From the NCBI RefSeq assembly GCF_001612615.1, contig NZ_BDAU01000008.1:62001-126000 (forward strand): a DNA stretch of 64,000 nt, written 5' to 3'. The notes beneath the pieces are model-generated. The model saw only the letters and a list, made by a program, of their open reading frames with translations, did not search any database and was not told the origin of the DNA. The translations under genes were made by a program, and so were the position numbers. Position 1 is the stretch's first letter, and each line of letters begins with the position of its first letter. This document shows positions 18,218 through 26,534 of the stretch, in pieces. Source of the stretch: Nocardia amikacinitolerans NBRC 108937. Its GTDB lineage: Bacteria; Actinomycetota; Actinomycetes; Mycobacteriales; Mycobacteriaceae.

Positions 18218-18643
18218 TGTCCCCCCGGATCAGGACGGACACACCCGCCGCCGCACCGGCTCGACGAGCGCGGCACCGGTTCGAAGGGCGCCGCGCACTC
18301 GAGTCCCGCCGCACGGGCAGCGATGGGCGCATCGCGAGATCGGCCCTGCCGCAGGCCGATACGCGGGTGTGGCGATATTCGCGCAGCGCACCCAATTGGT
18401 CTTGATGCCGGTATTGTCGGAAACGACAAGATCGCTTCTATGCGCCCGATCGCCACATTTTCGCTGGAGTCGACTTCTAGTTAGTGGCCAACCGCGTTAC
18501 CTTGGTAAAACACTCTGTTAGCCAATTATTAACGGTGATAATTCGCACAATCACAGAAGTGGATTTGTGGATTTCTTTTTCATAACGTTGCTGGTGCGCG
18601 CCGCTGGCGTGACGAACCAGTCCGTGAAAGGAAAGCCCCACAC
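18218..18643 (+). promoter_or_regulatory. 426-bp intergenic region with AT-rich promoter segment
   Basis: No convincing gene. A small hairpin TTGTCG-GAAA-CGACAA lies at 18414-18429 (stable GNRA-type tetraloop). From about 18475 to 18590 base composition drops sharply in GC relative to the surroundings (TTAGCCAATTATTAACGG is typical), marking the promoter and leader of the exported repeat protein at 18644. AAAGGA precedes that ATG by about 12 nt. Individual -35/-10 boxes cannot be assigned with confidence. Confidence 0.45.
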
Positions 18644-18940
18644 ATGTTCTCTCGCAAGACCTTCGCCGCCGCCGGTGCCACCGCTGTCGCTGCCACCATG
18701 TTCTTCGGCCCTGTCGCGGTCGCTTCCGCCGAGGAGTCCACCGGCTCCGGCACCGGCTCCGCCGAGCTCGCCACCGGCTCGGCTGGCTCGTCCACCGGCT
18801 CGGCCGGTTCGTCCGCCGGTTCCAGCATGCTCGACTCCGGCAGCTCGGCCCTCGACGGCGGCACCTCGGCCATCGTCAACATCATCGAGGCGATCACCGG
18901 CGCTCGCGACCTGACCGCGCCTGCCGAGCCCGCTGCCTGA
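18644..18940 (+). CDS. Small exported Ser/Gly-rich repeat protein
   Basis: 98 aa. The signal peptide (~1-30) has Arg/Lys after the start, a hydrophobic Ala/Val/Met/Phe core and an AxA-type site ending VASAEE. The mature peptide begins with degenerate repeats of T/S-G-S-A-G-S-S (~33-75), with an Asp/Ser-rich segment and a short predicted helix IVNIIEAITG near the C-terminus. No Cys. The family is not recognised; such proteins may coat or space the envelope. AT-rich upstream DNA and a canonical terminator downstream suggest an independent, well-expressed transcript. Confidence 0.72.
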   Translation: MFSRKTFAAAGATAVAATMFFGPVAVASAEESTGSGTGSAELATGSAGSSTGSAGSSAGSSMLDSGSSALDGGTSAIVNIIEAITGARDLTAPAEPAA

Positions 18941-19045
18941 TTCGATAGCGGTCGAGCACTGCTTCGTCGGCCTCTGGATTTCCCCGAGTCGCGACATCTC
19001 GGCGTCACCGGCGTCATTGCAGTGAATTTGCCGTAATTGATCTTG

Positions 19046-19079
19046 TCATCCGCCGCTCCCGTATGGGGGCGGCGGATGA
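19046..19079 (+). terminator. Intrinsic terminator with T-rich tail
   Basis: TCATCCGCCGCTCCC (19046-19060) pairs with 19065-19079 (one G-T wobble) around a GTAT loop, followed by TCTGTTTTC. It lies about 105 bp after the exported repeat gene, in the 302-bp gap 18941-19242, where I see nothing else. Confidence 0.85.
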
Positions 19080-19242
19080 TCTGTTTTCAATTGCGTTAGC
19101 TGGCAAAGAAAATGGCCCGTAGCCCTTCGGGCGTGAGGGCTTCGAAACATCGGTCGAGTGCCGTCCCGCGAACCCGTCGGCAAATGGACGACCTCGAGAG
19201 TGCGGGGTTGACCGCGTCGAGACCGCGGGGCAAGGTGGGCCG

Positions 19243-20196
19243 ATGGGCAGCGACGAGGTGCGCGCGGGCGTCACGCTGACGAATCTGGACAAGCCGCTGT
19301 TCGACGGTGCGGCGGCGACCAAACGGGATCTGATCGACTACCTGGAGTTCGTCGGTGACCGGCTGGTGAACCAGCTGCGCGGCCGACCGCTCTCGGTGGT
19401 GCGGATCCGGCCGGGGCAGGAGCCGTTCATGCAGAAGAACCTGCCCAAGTACACGCCGGAGTGGGTGCCCCGGGTGACGCTCTGGGCCGAGAGCGCGCGC
19501 CGCGAGGTCACCTACGCCCTCGGCGACGACGTGCGCACCCTGCTGTGGTTCGGCAATCAGCGCGCCGTCGAATACCACCCGACGCTGCTGCTCGCCGACC
19601 CCTCCGCCGGGCCGACCCACCTGGTGCTCGATCTAGACCCGTCACCGGGGCAGACCTTTCGCCACGCGGTGCTGGGCGCCGAACTGATCCGCGCGGCCCT
19701 TGCCGCCGACGGACTGGCGGGCGCGGTGAAGACCAGCGGCGCCAAAGGTGTTCACGTGTTCGTTCCCGTCGTCGCGGGCACCGACATCGAGGACGCCGCC
19801 GCGGCCACCCGCGCGATCGCGGCCCGCGCCGAGCGCCTCGACCCCGACCTGGCCACCACCGCGTTCATCCGCGAGGACCGCGAGGGCAAGGTCTTCCTCG
19901 ACTCCACCCGCTCCGGCGGCGCGACCGTGGTCGCGGCCTACAGCCCCCGCATCCGCCCCGGTGTCCCGGTCTCCTTCCCGATCGGCTGGGCCGACCTCGC
20001 CGACGCGAACCCGACCGATTTCACCCTCCACACCGCCCCTGACCGCCTCGGCGACCGCGACCCGTGGGCCGAGGAAATGCCCGCCCCGCAAACTCTGCCC
20101 GAGGATCTCGTCGCCGAAGGCCACACCATCCCGGTCGCCCGAGTGCAAGCCATGCACGAAGGCAAACGCCGCGCCCGAGCCCGCCGCGCCACCTGA
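19243..20196 (+). CDS. Stand-alone LigD-type polymerase domain (archaeo-eukaryotic primase family)
   Basis: 317 aa, matching the polymerase domain of bacterial NHEJ ligase D without ligase or nuclease domains. Seen: VTLTNLDKPLF at the start, the DLDPSP metal motif (Asp ~130 and 132), SGAKGVHVFVP with the catalytic His (~171), and VFLDSTRSGGATVVAAYSPR toward the end. In mycobacteria, similar single-domain proteins (PolD1/PolD2 type) add ribonucleotides at breaks and gaps. No Ku or ligase gene is adjacent. An alternative is a diverged primase-polymerase with another repair role. Confidence 0.9.
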   Translation: MGSDEVRAGVTLTNLDKPLFDGAAATKRDLIDYLEFVGDRLVNQLRGRPLSVVRIRPGQEPFMQKNLPKYTPEWVPRVTLWAESARREVTYALGDDVRTLLWFGNQRAVEYHPTLLLADPSAGPTHLVLDLDPSPGQTFRHAVLGAELIRAALAADGLAGAVKTSGAKGVHVFVPVVAGTDIEDAAAATRAIAARAERLDPDLATTAFIREDREGKVFLDSTRSGGATVVAAYSPRIRPGVPVSFPIGWADLADANPTDFTLHTAPDRLGDRDPWAEEMPAPQTLPEDLVAEGHTIPVARVQAMHEGKRRARARRAT

Positions 20197-20223
20197 CCGC
20201 GCCCACCGCACGGCTCGGTGGGA

Positions 20224-21039
20224 TCAGGGGATGCGGGCGACGGCGCCGAGCATGGAGACGGCCTCCGGGCGGGGGTGCGGGCGCCAGACTTCCGGGCGCC
20301 AGGTCATCACCGAGCCGATGCCGGGACGCACCAAGTCGAAACCGGTGAAGAATTGCCGGAATTCGGCGGTGGAGCGCAATTGGAAGGGGACGCCGCTGCG
20401 CTTGTTGGCCAGCTTCGTCTCGGCTAGATCCTCGTCGGTGAGGTGATCGTTGGTCGCGTGCGTCATCACCAGGTAGCTGCCGGACGGCAGCGCCTCGCAG
20501 AGCTGGCGCACCAAACCGTAGGGCGCCTCGTCGTCGGTGATGAAGTGCATGATGGCCACCAGCATCAACGCGACCGGCTCGGTGAGATCGAGGGTGCCGG
20601 TGAGGTCAGGGTGGGTCAGGATTCGGTCGGGGTCGCGCAGATCGGCGTCGAGGTAGGCGGTCGCGCCTTCGGGCGAGCTGTTCAGGAGCTCACGGGCGTG
20701 TACGAGCACGATCGGGTCGTTGTCCACGTAGACGATGCGCGATTCGGGTGCGATGCCCTGCGCGATCTCGTGCACGTTGCCCGCGGTGGGCAGGCCGGTG
20801 CCGATGTCGAGGAACTGCCGGATGCCCGCCTCGGCGGCCAGGTACGTCACCGCGCGGCGCAGGAAGTTGCGGTTCTCCACGGCCGCGAGCCGCACCGTCG
20901 GAAACGCCTCGGCCACCGCGTCGGCCGAATCCCGGTCCGCGGGAAAATTGTCCTTCCCGCCGAGCCAGTAGTCGTACCGGCGCGCGGGGTGCGGTTTACT
21001 GACATCCACCCTGGCTGCCGCCGATTCCGAGTCCACCAC
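20224..21039 (-). CDS. SAM-dependent methyltransferase, PF04672/DUF574 type
   Basis: 271 aa with a GTG start. The N-terminal signature KPHPARRYDYWLGGKDNFPADR (~15-36) and FLDIGTGLPTAGNVHEIAQ (SAM motif I, ~77-95) are diagnostic of this actinobacterial family, followed by VYVDNDPIVLVHAR and a GSYLVMTHA strand. Family substrates are unknown. Separated by about 93 bp from the divergent P450 gene at 21133, so the two may share a control region, but a functional link is speculative. Confidence 0.88.
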   Translation of the reverse strand: MVDSESAAARVDVSKPHPARRYDYWLGGKDNFPADRDSADAVAEAFPTVRLAAVENRNFLRRAVTYLAAEAGIRQFLDIGTGLPTAGNVHEIAQGIAPESRIVYVDNDPIVLVHARELLNSSPEGATAYLDADLRDPDRILTHPDLTGTLDLTEPVALMLVAIMHFITDDEAPYGLVRQLCEALPSGSYLVMTHATNDHLTDEDLAETKLANKRSGVPFQLRSTAEFRQFFTGFDLVRPGIGSVMTWRPEVWRPHPRPEAVSMLGAVARIP

Positions 21040-21132
21040 GCCCTCAATTCATCTCGACTAGGGTCATCATGTCAGCTCGAGTTGCGAACCGGTAGCGAGG
21101 GTGAAACTCGCACGGCCCCGGAAGGCTCCGTC

Positions 21133-22311
21133 ATGCAGTTGCAGTACAGCCCGTACGATTTCGACGTCCACCGCGATCCCTATCCGTACTACGCAAGGCT
21201 ACGCGCGCAGGCACCGGTCTTCCACAACCCGGACGACGACTTCTACGCCTTCTCCCGCTACGCCGATATCGTTGCCGCACTGCGTGATTCGGACCGATTC
21301 TCCAGCGTCAACGGACTGCGGATGGAGCCCGCGTTCTGGGGACCGCAGGCCGAACAGTTCTTCTCCTTCGTCGCGATGGACCCGCCCAAGCACACCCGCC
21401 TGCGCGGACTGGTGGCCCGCGCGTTCACCAATCGCAGGGTGCAGGAATTGCAGCCCCGACTACGGGAGATCGCGCGCGGGCTGTGGCAGCCGCTGCTGGC
21501 GCGCGAAAGTTTCGACCTGATGGCCGATTTCGCGGGCCCGTTCCCCACCGACGTGATTTCCGAACTGGTCGGCGTCCCGGAGGCGGATCGCGACATGATC
21601 CGCAAACTGGGCATGGAGATCATGTACACCGACGAGGAGTCCACCGATCTGCGCCCGGAAGCGGTGCAGGCCATCGGCACCCTGGTCGGCTACTACACCG
21701 AACTGACCATCGAACGGAGCAAGACCCGCCGCGACGATCTGCTGTCCGGCTTGCTCGACGCCGCCGACGGCGACGACCGGCTGACGCCCGAGGAGATCGT
21801 CGGCGTGCTGATCCTGCTGGTCGGCGCCGGTATCGAGACCACCATGCTGACGCTGGGCAACCTCTGGCACGTCGCGTGGCAGCACCCCGACCGGCGCCGC
21901 GAGGCCTTCGGCGGGCGCATCGACGAGTGGATCGCCGAGGGCATGCGCTACGAACCCGCCACCCAGACCCAGCTGCGCAGCACCACCGAACCGATCTCGC
22001 TGCACGGCGTCGACATTCCGGCGGGCGCGCGCATCCTGCTGCTCACCGCCTCGGCCAACCGCGACCCCGAAATCTTCACCGACCCCGACACTTTCGACCT
22101 GGACCGCGACACGGGCGCCGCACTGTCCTTCGGCAGCGGCCGCCACCACTGCCTCGGCGCGAACCTCGCCCAGCTGGAACTGCGCGTCGCGCTGGAGGAG
22201 ATCATCGGCACGATCGCCGATTACGACATCGACGCCGCGAACCTGCGCCGCGTCCACTCCTCCAACAACCGCGGTTTCGCCAGCCTGCCCACCACGGTCA
22301 CCGCCCGCTGA
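21133..22311 (+). CDS. Cytochrome P450 (soluble, bacterial type)
   Basis: 392 aa from ATG 21133 with GGAAGG 9 nt upstream; the longer open frame upstream is antisense to the methyltransferase and excluded. Seen: DPPKHTRLRGLVARAFTNRRV (C-helix region), I-helix GAGIETTMLTLGN (~231) with the acid-Thr pair, EGMR as the ExxR motif (~269), and heme-binding FGSGRHHCLGANLA (Cys ~340). Needs a ferredoxin and reductase, none of which are adjacent. Substrate unknown. Its terminator hairpin falls inside the convergent MerR gene. Confidence 0.93.
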   Translation: MQLQYSPYDFDVHRDPYPYYARLRAQAPVFHNPDDDFYAFSRYADIVAALRDSDRFSSVNGLRMEPAFWGPQAEQFFSFVAMDPPKHTRLRGLVARAFTNRRVQELQPRLREIARGLWQPLLARESFDLMADFAGPFPTDVISELVGVPEADRDMIRKLGMEIMYTDEESTDLRPEAVQAIGTLVGYYTELTIERSKTRRDDLLSGLLDAADGDDRLTPEEIVGVLILLVGAGIETTMLTLGNLWHVAWQHPDRRREAFGGRIDEWIAEGMRYEPATQTQLRSTTEPISLHGVDIPAGARILLLTASANRDPEIFTDPDTFDLDRDTGAALSFGSGRHHCLGANLAQLELRVALEEIIGTIADYDIDAANLRRVHSSNNRGFASLPTTVTAR

Positions 22312-22747
22312 ACGGAACGTCGACGGGGTGGCCGACCACCCCGTCGACGCCGAGCCGCAGCGCCTCGTCCACCTTGCCGCGGAAATGCGGACAGGAGCGG
22401 AAATCCGGTGCGCCGCAATCCAATGCGTGCTCGATCGTGTGCAGCGCCGCGGTGGCGGCGGCGATCCGCGCGGCCAGCTGGTCGCGGTGCGCGCGCAGCA
22501 ACTCGCGGCGTGCTTCGCGATCCGCGGCGCTCTCGAAAAGCCGCGCGATCTCGGCCAAGCTCAGCCCGACCCGTTTGCCGAGCAGGATGACGGCCACCGT
22601 CTCGGCGTCGTCCGCGCGATACACGCGGCGACCGCCGGAATCGCGGCGCGGCGCGAGCAGGCCGAGATCCTCCCAGTGCCGCAGCACGTGCGTGGCAAGG
22701 CCGAACCGCGCGGCCAGCTCGCCGATCGTCAACCCGGAATCGGACAT
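22298..22747 (-). CDS. MerR-family transcriptional regulator
   Basis: 149 aa. N-terminal winged HTH: LTIGELAARFGLATHVLRHWEDLGLL, then RVYRADD (~5-50). A long dimerisation helix follows, then a C-terminal effector loop HALDCGAPDFRSCPHF with two Cys 9 residues apart, suggesting metal or redox sensing (family knowledge; the ligand is not shown). Lies 32 bp after the methyltransferase gene in the same operon, which has a MerR-like dyad promoter at 23362-23392. Overlaps the convergent P450 by 14 bp. Confidence 0.9.
   Translation of the reverse strand: MSDSGLTIGELAARFGLATHVLRHWEDLGLLAPRRDSGGRRVYRADDAETVAVILLGKRVGLSLAEIARLFESAADREARRELLRAHRDQLAARIAAATAALHTIEHALDCGAPDFRSCPHFRGKVDEALRLGVDGVVGHPVDVPFSGR
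22318..22349. terminator. Perfect 14-bp hairpin within the 3' end of the MerR gene
   Basis: CGTCGACGGGGTGG (22318-22331) pairs with 22336-22349 around CCGA. It is 7 bp after the P450 stop and inside the last codons of the convergent MerR gene, so it probably serves the P450 transcript. Confidence 0.75.
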
Positions 22748-22779
22748 ACCAGCACTCTAAGCTCGACCGGACGTCGCGA

Positions 22780-23334
22780 TCAGGCCGCGCGTGCGGTCCA
22801 CTGCGCGTACAGCCCGAACGGGTATCCGCGCGGACGCACCACCTTCCTGCGTATCGTCGGTTCGGCGAAACGCGCGCCCAGCGCGGTGCGCATCGACGCG
22901 TCGCGCACGAAGCGGAAGTCGTAGATCGCCAGCGTCCCGCGCGGGCGGAGTACGCGCCCGAGCTCGGCCGCCGCGGCGACCGGATCCGGCCACTCGTGCA
23001 TGCTGAGGCTGGAGACGACGAGGTCGAAACTGTTGTCCGGGTAGGGAAGCGCACCCACGTCCCCCACCGACAGTTCGACCTCGTGCCCGGCCAGATTGGT
23101 CCGGGCGTGCGCGATCATGTGTGGCGAGAGGTCCACCCCGTGCAACAGCAGATCGGGTCGTCGGCGCGCGAGGTGGGCCAGCAGCAAGCCGGGCCCGGTC
23201 CCCACGTCGAGCACCGCCTCGCCCGTCGCGGTGGACGCGGCCACCTCGTCGGCGATGTGCCGGTACAGCCCGCCGAGCAGTTTGGTGGCGCGCCGGTCGT
23301 AGCCGCGGCTTTCCTGTTCTCCGAACCCGGTCAT
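22780..23334 (-). CDS. Class I SAM-dependent methyltransferase (UbiE/Methyltransf_11 type)
   Basis: 184 aa, short for the family. Motif I VLDVGTGPGLLLAHLA (~41-56), acidic end of strand 2 in GVDLSPHMI, motif II/III FDLVVSSLSMHEWPDP and VLRPRGTLAIYDF are all present. First gene of a two-gene operon with the MerR regulator. The promoter upstream carries a perfect palindrome in the position typical for MerR control, so its expression is probably switched by that regulator. Substrate unknown. Confidence 0.85.
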   Translation of the reverse strand: MTGFGEQESRGYDRRATKLLGGLYRHIADEVAASTATGEAVLDVGTGPGLLLAHLARRRPDLLLHGVDLSPHMIAHARTNLAGHEVELSVGDVGALPYPDNSFDLVVSSLSMHEWPDPVAAAAELGRVLRPRGTLAIYDFRFVRDASMRTALGARFAEPTIRRKVVRPRGYPFGLYAQWTARAA

Positions 23335-23361
23335 CTCATCCCTTTCCTCAGGTCGACCCTC

Positions 23362-23392
23362 AGCGTGCGAGTTCAGGTCGACCTGAAGTCAA
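23362..23392 (-). promoter_or_regulatory. MerR-type promoter with 16-bp palindrome between -35 and -10
   Basis: Read on the minus strand: -35 TTGACT (23392-23387), then the perfect palindrome TTCAGGTCGACCTGAA (23387-23372), and a weak -10 CACGCT (23367-23362) after 19 bp, the long spacer MerR proteins act on. The dyad resembles the CCTCAAG-CTTGAGG class of MerR operators. It lies between the oxidase stop and the methyltransferase start. Confidence 0.7.
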
Positions 23393-23395
23393 GGG

Positions 23396-24559
23396 CTAGA
23401 TGGCGACTCGGCGCAGCGCGTCCCTGGTCAGCTCACCGAGATCGCGGTACCCGTCGACGGCCATGATCAGGTCGGCCTCGGCGAGCAACGCGCGCAGCAC
23501 GTGCACGATGCCGTCGGCGCCGCCGAGCGCGAGACCGTAGGCGTAGGGCCTGCCGACACCGACCGCCGACGCGCCCAACGCCAGCGCCTTGACGATGTGG
23601 TCGCCGCCGCGGACGCCGGAGTCGAACAGCACCGGCAAGCCGTCGGCCGCGTCGACGACTTCGGCGAGCATGTCCAGGGCGGGCAGTCCGCCGTTGGCCT
23701 GGCGGCCGCCGTGGTTGGAGCAGTAGATGCCGTCCACGCCACCGTCTTTCGCGCGGCGCGCGTCGTCGGGGTGGCAGACGCCCTTCACGATCAGCGGCAG
23801 CGTGGTGAGTTCGCGCAGCCACGGCAGGTCGGCCCAGGTGAGCGGATTGCCGAAGAGCTGGACCCAGCGCAGCACCGCGGCCTGGAGGTGTTCTTCCGGC
23901 GGGCCGGGCAGACCCGAGCGGAACACCGGATCGGTGAAATAGTTCGCCAGACAGTGCCCGCGCAGCTGGGGGAAGTTCGAGACGCCGAGATCGCGCGGGC
24001 GCCATCCGGTGATCCAGGTGTCGAGCGTGACGACGATGCCCTTGTACCCCGCCTGCTCGGCCCGCTTCACCAGACTCGCGGCGAGATCCCGGTCGGTGGG
24101 TGTGTAGAGCTGGAAAAAGCCTGGCGTGTCACCCACTTCGGCCGCCACCTGCTCCAGCGGATCCACCGACAGGGTGGAGGCCACCATCGGGACGCCGGTG
24201 CGCGCCGCCGCGCGTGCGGTCGCCAGATCGCCGTGCCCGTCCTGGGCGCACAGACCGATCACACCGATCGGGGCGAGGAAAACCGGTGCGGGCCAGCGCA
24301 TTCCGAACAGTTCCACGGAGAGATCGCGCTCGGCGGCGCCGACGAACATGCGCGGCACGAGTCCCCACTGGTCGAACGCGGTCACGTTGGCGCGCTGCGT
24401 GCGTTCGTCACCGGCCCCGCCCGCCACGTACGACCACACCGAGGGCGGCAGCGCCGACCGCGCCTTCGCCTCGAGTTCGGCGAAGGACATCGGCAGCGTC
24501 GGCTGCACGCCACCGAGCCCGCGCAGGTAGATCTCGTTCTGGTAATCGGCGAAGGCCAT
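23396..24559 (-). CDS. FMN-dependent alpha-hydroxy-acid oxidase, lactate 2-monooxygenase-like
   Basis: 387 aa TIM-barrel flavoenzyme. Seen: [12 protein letters not shown] (~41-52), [54 protein letters not shown], the active-site SNHGGRQ (His ~283, Arg ~286), and phosphate-binding FDSGVRGG and [14 protein letters not shown]. The long GWRPRDL...[12 protein letters not shown] insert resembles mycobacterial lactate 2-monooxygenase, which turns L-lactate into acetate and CO2; plain lactate oxidase activity is the alternative. Divergent from a double-AsnC regulator with 112 bp between, the likely regulator. Confidence 0.88.
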   Translation of the reverse strand: MAFADYQNEIYLRGLGGVQPTLPMSFAELEAKARSALPPSVWSYVAGGAGDERTQRANVTAFDQWGLVPRMFVGAAERDLSVELFGMRWPAPVFLAPIGVIGLCAQDGHGDLATARAAARTGVPMVASTLSVDPLEQVAAEVGDTPGFFQLYTPTDRDLAASLVKRAEQAGYKGIVVTLDTWITGWRPRDLGVSNFPQLRGHCLANYFTDPVFRSGLPGPPEEHLQAAVLRWVQLFGNPLTWADLPWLRELTTLPLIVKGVCHPDDARRAKDGGVDGIYCSNHGGRQANGGLPALDMLAEVVDAADGLPVLFDSGVRGGDHIVKALALGASAVGVGRPYAYGLALGGADGIVHVLRALLAEADLIMAVDGYRDLGELTRDALRRVAI

Positions 24560-24671
24560 TCGGGTTGCCCTTTCGTCTTCGGGCGCCGCACCGCGCCACC
24601 GGGAGAAAGCATGCGGGCCCGGTCACTCGCCGCTACTAGAATGCAGGAATCAGGCACGATGGGAACCGCTG

Positions 24672-25715
24672 ATGCAGGATGACGCCGCACTCCTGAGCGA
24701 GGACGAGCTCGCCCTGATCAACGCGTTGCAACTGCGGCCGCGCGGTTCCTGGTCGGAACTGGGGCACGCGCTCGGCGTCGATCCGGTGACGGTGGCCCGT
24801 CGCTGGCAACGGCTCACCCGGCGCGGGGTGGCTTGGGTGAGTCCTTCGCCAGGTCCTCGGCTGCTCGACCAGATCACCGTCGCCTATGTCGAGATCGGCT
24901 GCACCGCCGACGCCGCGGCCGCGGTCAGCCGCAGCCTGTGCGAGCACCCGCACATGGTCACCGTGGAGCGCTGCGCGGGCACCTACAACCTGTTGGCCAC
25001 CGTCGGCGCGCGCGATCTGGCCACCATGTCGCACTACACGCTGGACGTGCTGCCGGCCATCCCGCACGTCGCGGCGGTGCGGGCGCGGATCGTCACGCAC
25101 ATGTTCACCGAGGGCGGTCGCTGGCGCATCGACGCGCTCGCACCCGACCAACGCGCCGAACTGGACACCCCGCCGCCGCCGCCACCGTCGGCGCCGGTGC
25201 GCGCGGCGAGCATCGACGACGCCGACCGCGCGATGCTCGCCCAGCTCGCCATGGACGGCCGGGCCTCGCACCAATACTTGGCGACGGTGGTCGGCGCCAG
25301 CGCCTCGACGGTAAAGCGCAGGCTGGACCGGCTCACCCGGCTCGGCCTGCTCCAGTTCCGCTGCGATTTCGCCCGCCCGCTCGGCGGCTGGCCGGTCGCG
25401 GTGACCCTGTGGCTGGACGTGCCGCCGGATCGGCTCGCCGAGATCGGCGACGCGATCGTCCGGCTGCCGCAGACCCGCAACTGCGCCGCCATCAGCGGCG
25501 GCCACAACCTGCTCATCCAGGCCAACCTGCACAGCCTGGCCGATATCCCGCGCCTGGAAGCCGGGCTGGCCGCCGCCCATCCCGCGCTGCGCATCGCGGA
25601 GCGCACCGTCACGTTGCGCCACGACAAGCTCTTCGGGCACATCCTGGATCCGCGCGGGCGCAGCAGGCGCGTAGTGCGTCCCGACATCTGGAGCGAGCCC
25701 GCGTCCGCGGGGTGA
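24672..25715 (+). CDS. Lrp/AsnC-family regulator with two tandem HTH-RAM units
   Basis: 347 aa, about twice the usual 150. First unit: winged HTH (~10-55, LINALQLRPRGSWSELGHALGVDPVTVARRWQRL) and a ligand-binding RAM-like domain (~65-150). A Pro-rich linker (~163-175) leads to the second HTH (~183-230, ASTVKRRLDRLTRLGLLQ) and a second RAM domain (~235-320). The fused dimer form is known in actinobacteria. It is divergent from the lactate monooxygenase-like gene and probably controls it in response to an amino or hydroxy acid. Confidence 0.88.
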   Translation: MQDDAALLSEDELALINALQLRPRGSWSELGHALGVDPVTVARRWQRLTRRGVAWVSPSPGPRLLDQITVAYVEIGCTADAAAAVSRSLCEHPHMVTVERCAGTYNLLATVGARDLATMSHYTLDVLPAIPHVAAVRARIVTHMFTEGGRWRIDALAPDQRAELDTPPPPPPSAPVRAASIDDADRAMLAQLAMDGRASHQYLATVVGASASTVKRRLDRLTRLGLLQFRCDFARPLGGWPVAVTLWLDVPPDRLAEIGDAIVRLPQTRNCAAISGGHNLLIQANLHSLADIPRLEAGLAAAHPALRIAERTVTLRHDKLFGHILDPRGRSRRVVRPDIWSEPASAG

Positions 25716-25876
25716 TCCAGGCGTAGCGCCTTCGTTCCGGCTGTGCGCAACTCGTGCTCCTGAGGTCGGCGGTGGTGCGGAGTGGGCGCGGTGCGGTGGT
25801 GCGGCGAATGTTTAACGGCGGGGAATCGCGGCATGCCGACCAGGGGAGGGTGCAGCGATCGCGAGAGGAGTTGCTC

Positions 25877-26431
25877 ATGGCTGAATTGGACGGTGCGCGG
25901 GTACTGGTCGTGACCTCGAACACCGGCGTCGAGCACGACGAGCTGCTGGTACCGCGCGACGAACTACGCGAACGCGGCGCGCGCGTGACCCACGCGGCGC
26001 CGAAATCGGAAGCGGTGCAGACCTTCCGGCACGACGTGGACAAAGACGAGGTGGTCTCGCCCGACGCCGCGCTGGACGCGGTGGACACCGACGACTTCGA
26101 CGTGCTCGTGGTCCCCGGCGGCACCGTGAACGTGGACAAGCTGCGCGCCGACGATCGCGCCGTCGCGCTGGCCAAGGAATTCGCCGGTGCGGGCAAGCCG
26201 GTCGCCGCGATCTGCCACGGGCCGTGGCTGCTCGTCGAGGCGGATCTGCTGCGCGGCAAGACGCTGACCTCGTATCACTCGCTGCGCACCGATGTCGACA
26301 ACGCGGGTGGCGCGTGGGTCGACGAGCCCGTGGTGCGCTCGCCCGAGAACGGCTGGACGCTGATCACCTCGCGCGCGCCCGGCGATCTGAGCGATTTCGT
26401 CGGCGCGATCTCCACCGAGTTGCGGGCGTAG
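25877..26431 (+). CDS. DJ-1/PfpI superfamily protein (class I glutamine-amidotransferase-like)
   Basis: 184 aa from ATG 25877 (GAGAGGAG upstream). Seen: VLVVTSNTGVEHDELLVPRDELRERG at the start, FDVLVVPGGTVNVDKLR, and the nucleophile elbow AAICHGPWLLVEADLL (Cys ~118), with TSYHSLRTDVDNAGG downstream as in PfpI/YhbO proteins. Members are protein/nucleotide deglycases or glyoxalase III-like stress enzymes, or peptidases; sequence alone does not decide. A single gene, no operon partner; the 160 bp upstream shows no clear regulatory element. Confidence 0.88.
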   Translation: MAELDGARVLVVTSNTGVEHDELLVPRDELRERGARVTHAAPKSEAVQTFRHDVDKDEVVSPDAALDAVDTDDFDVLVVPGGTVNVDKLRADDRAVALAKEFAGAGKPVAAICHGPWLLVEADLLRGKTLTSYHSLRTDVDNAGGAWVDEPVVRSPENGWTLITSRAPGDLSDFVGAISTELRA

Positions 26432-26534
26432 CGGCGGGCGGTTCGACGCGCGCGTCGCCCGTTTCGGCCCGGCGGTCTCGGGTACGCGCTCGACGTCAGC
26501 CCTCGCGGAGGGCAGCGAAGCGGGAGGAGGCTGT

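Noticed and set aside
18133..18456. 107-codon frame upstream of the TerD-AIM24 gene
   Set aside because: Overlaps the TerD start in another phase and has a Ser/Arg/Pro-rich, motif-free sequence.
19014..19322. Minus-strand 102-codon frame in the gap before the polymerase gene
   Set aside because: Contains the terminator hairpin and overlaps the polymerase start; no coding bias.
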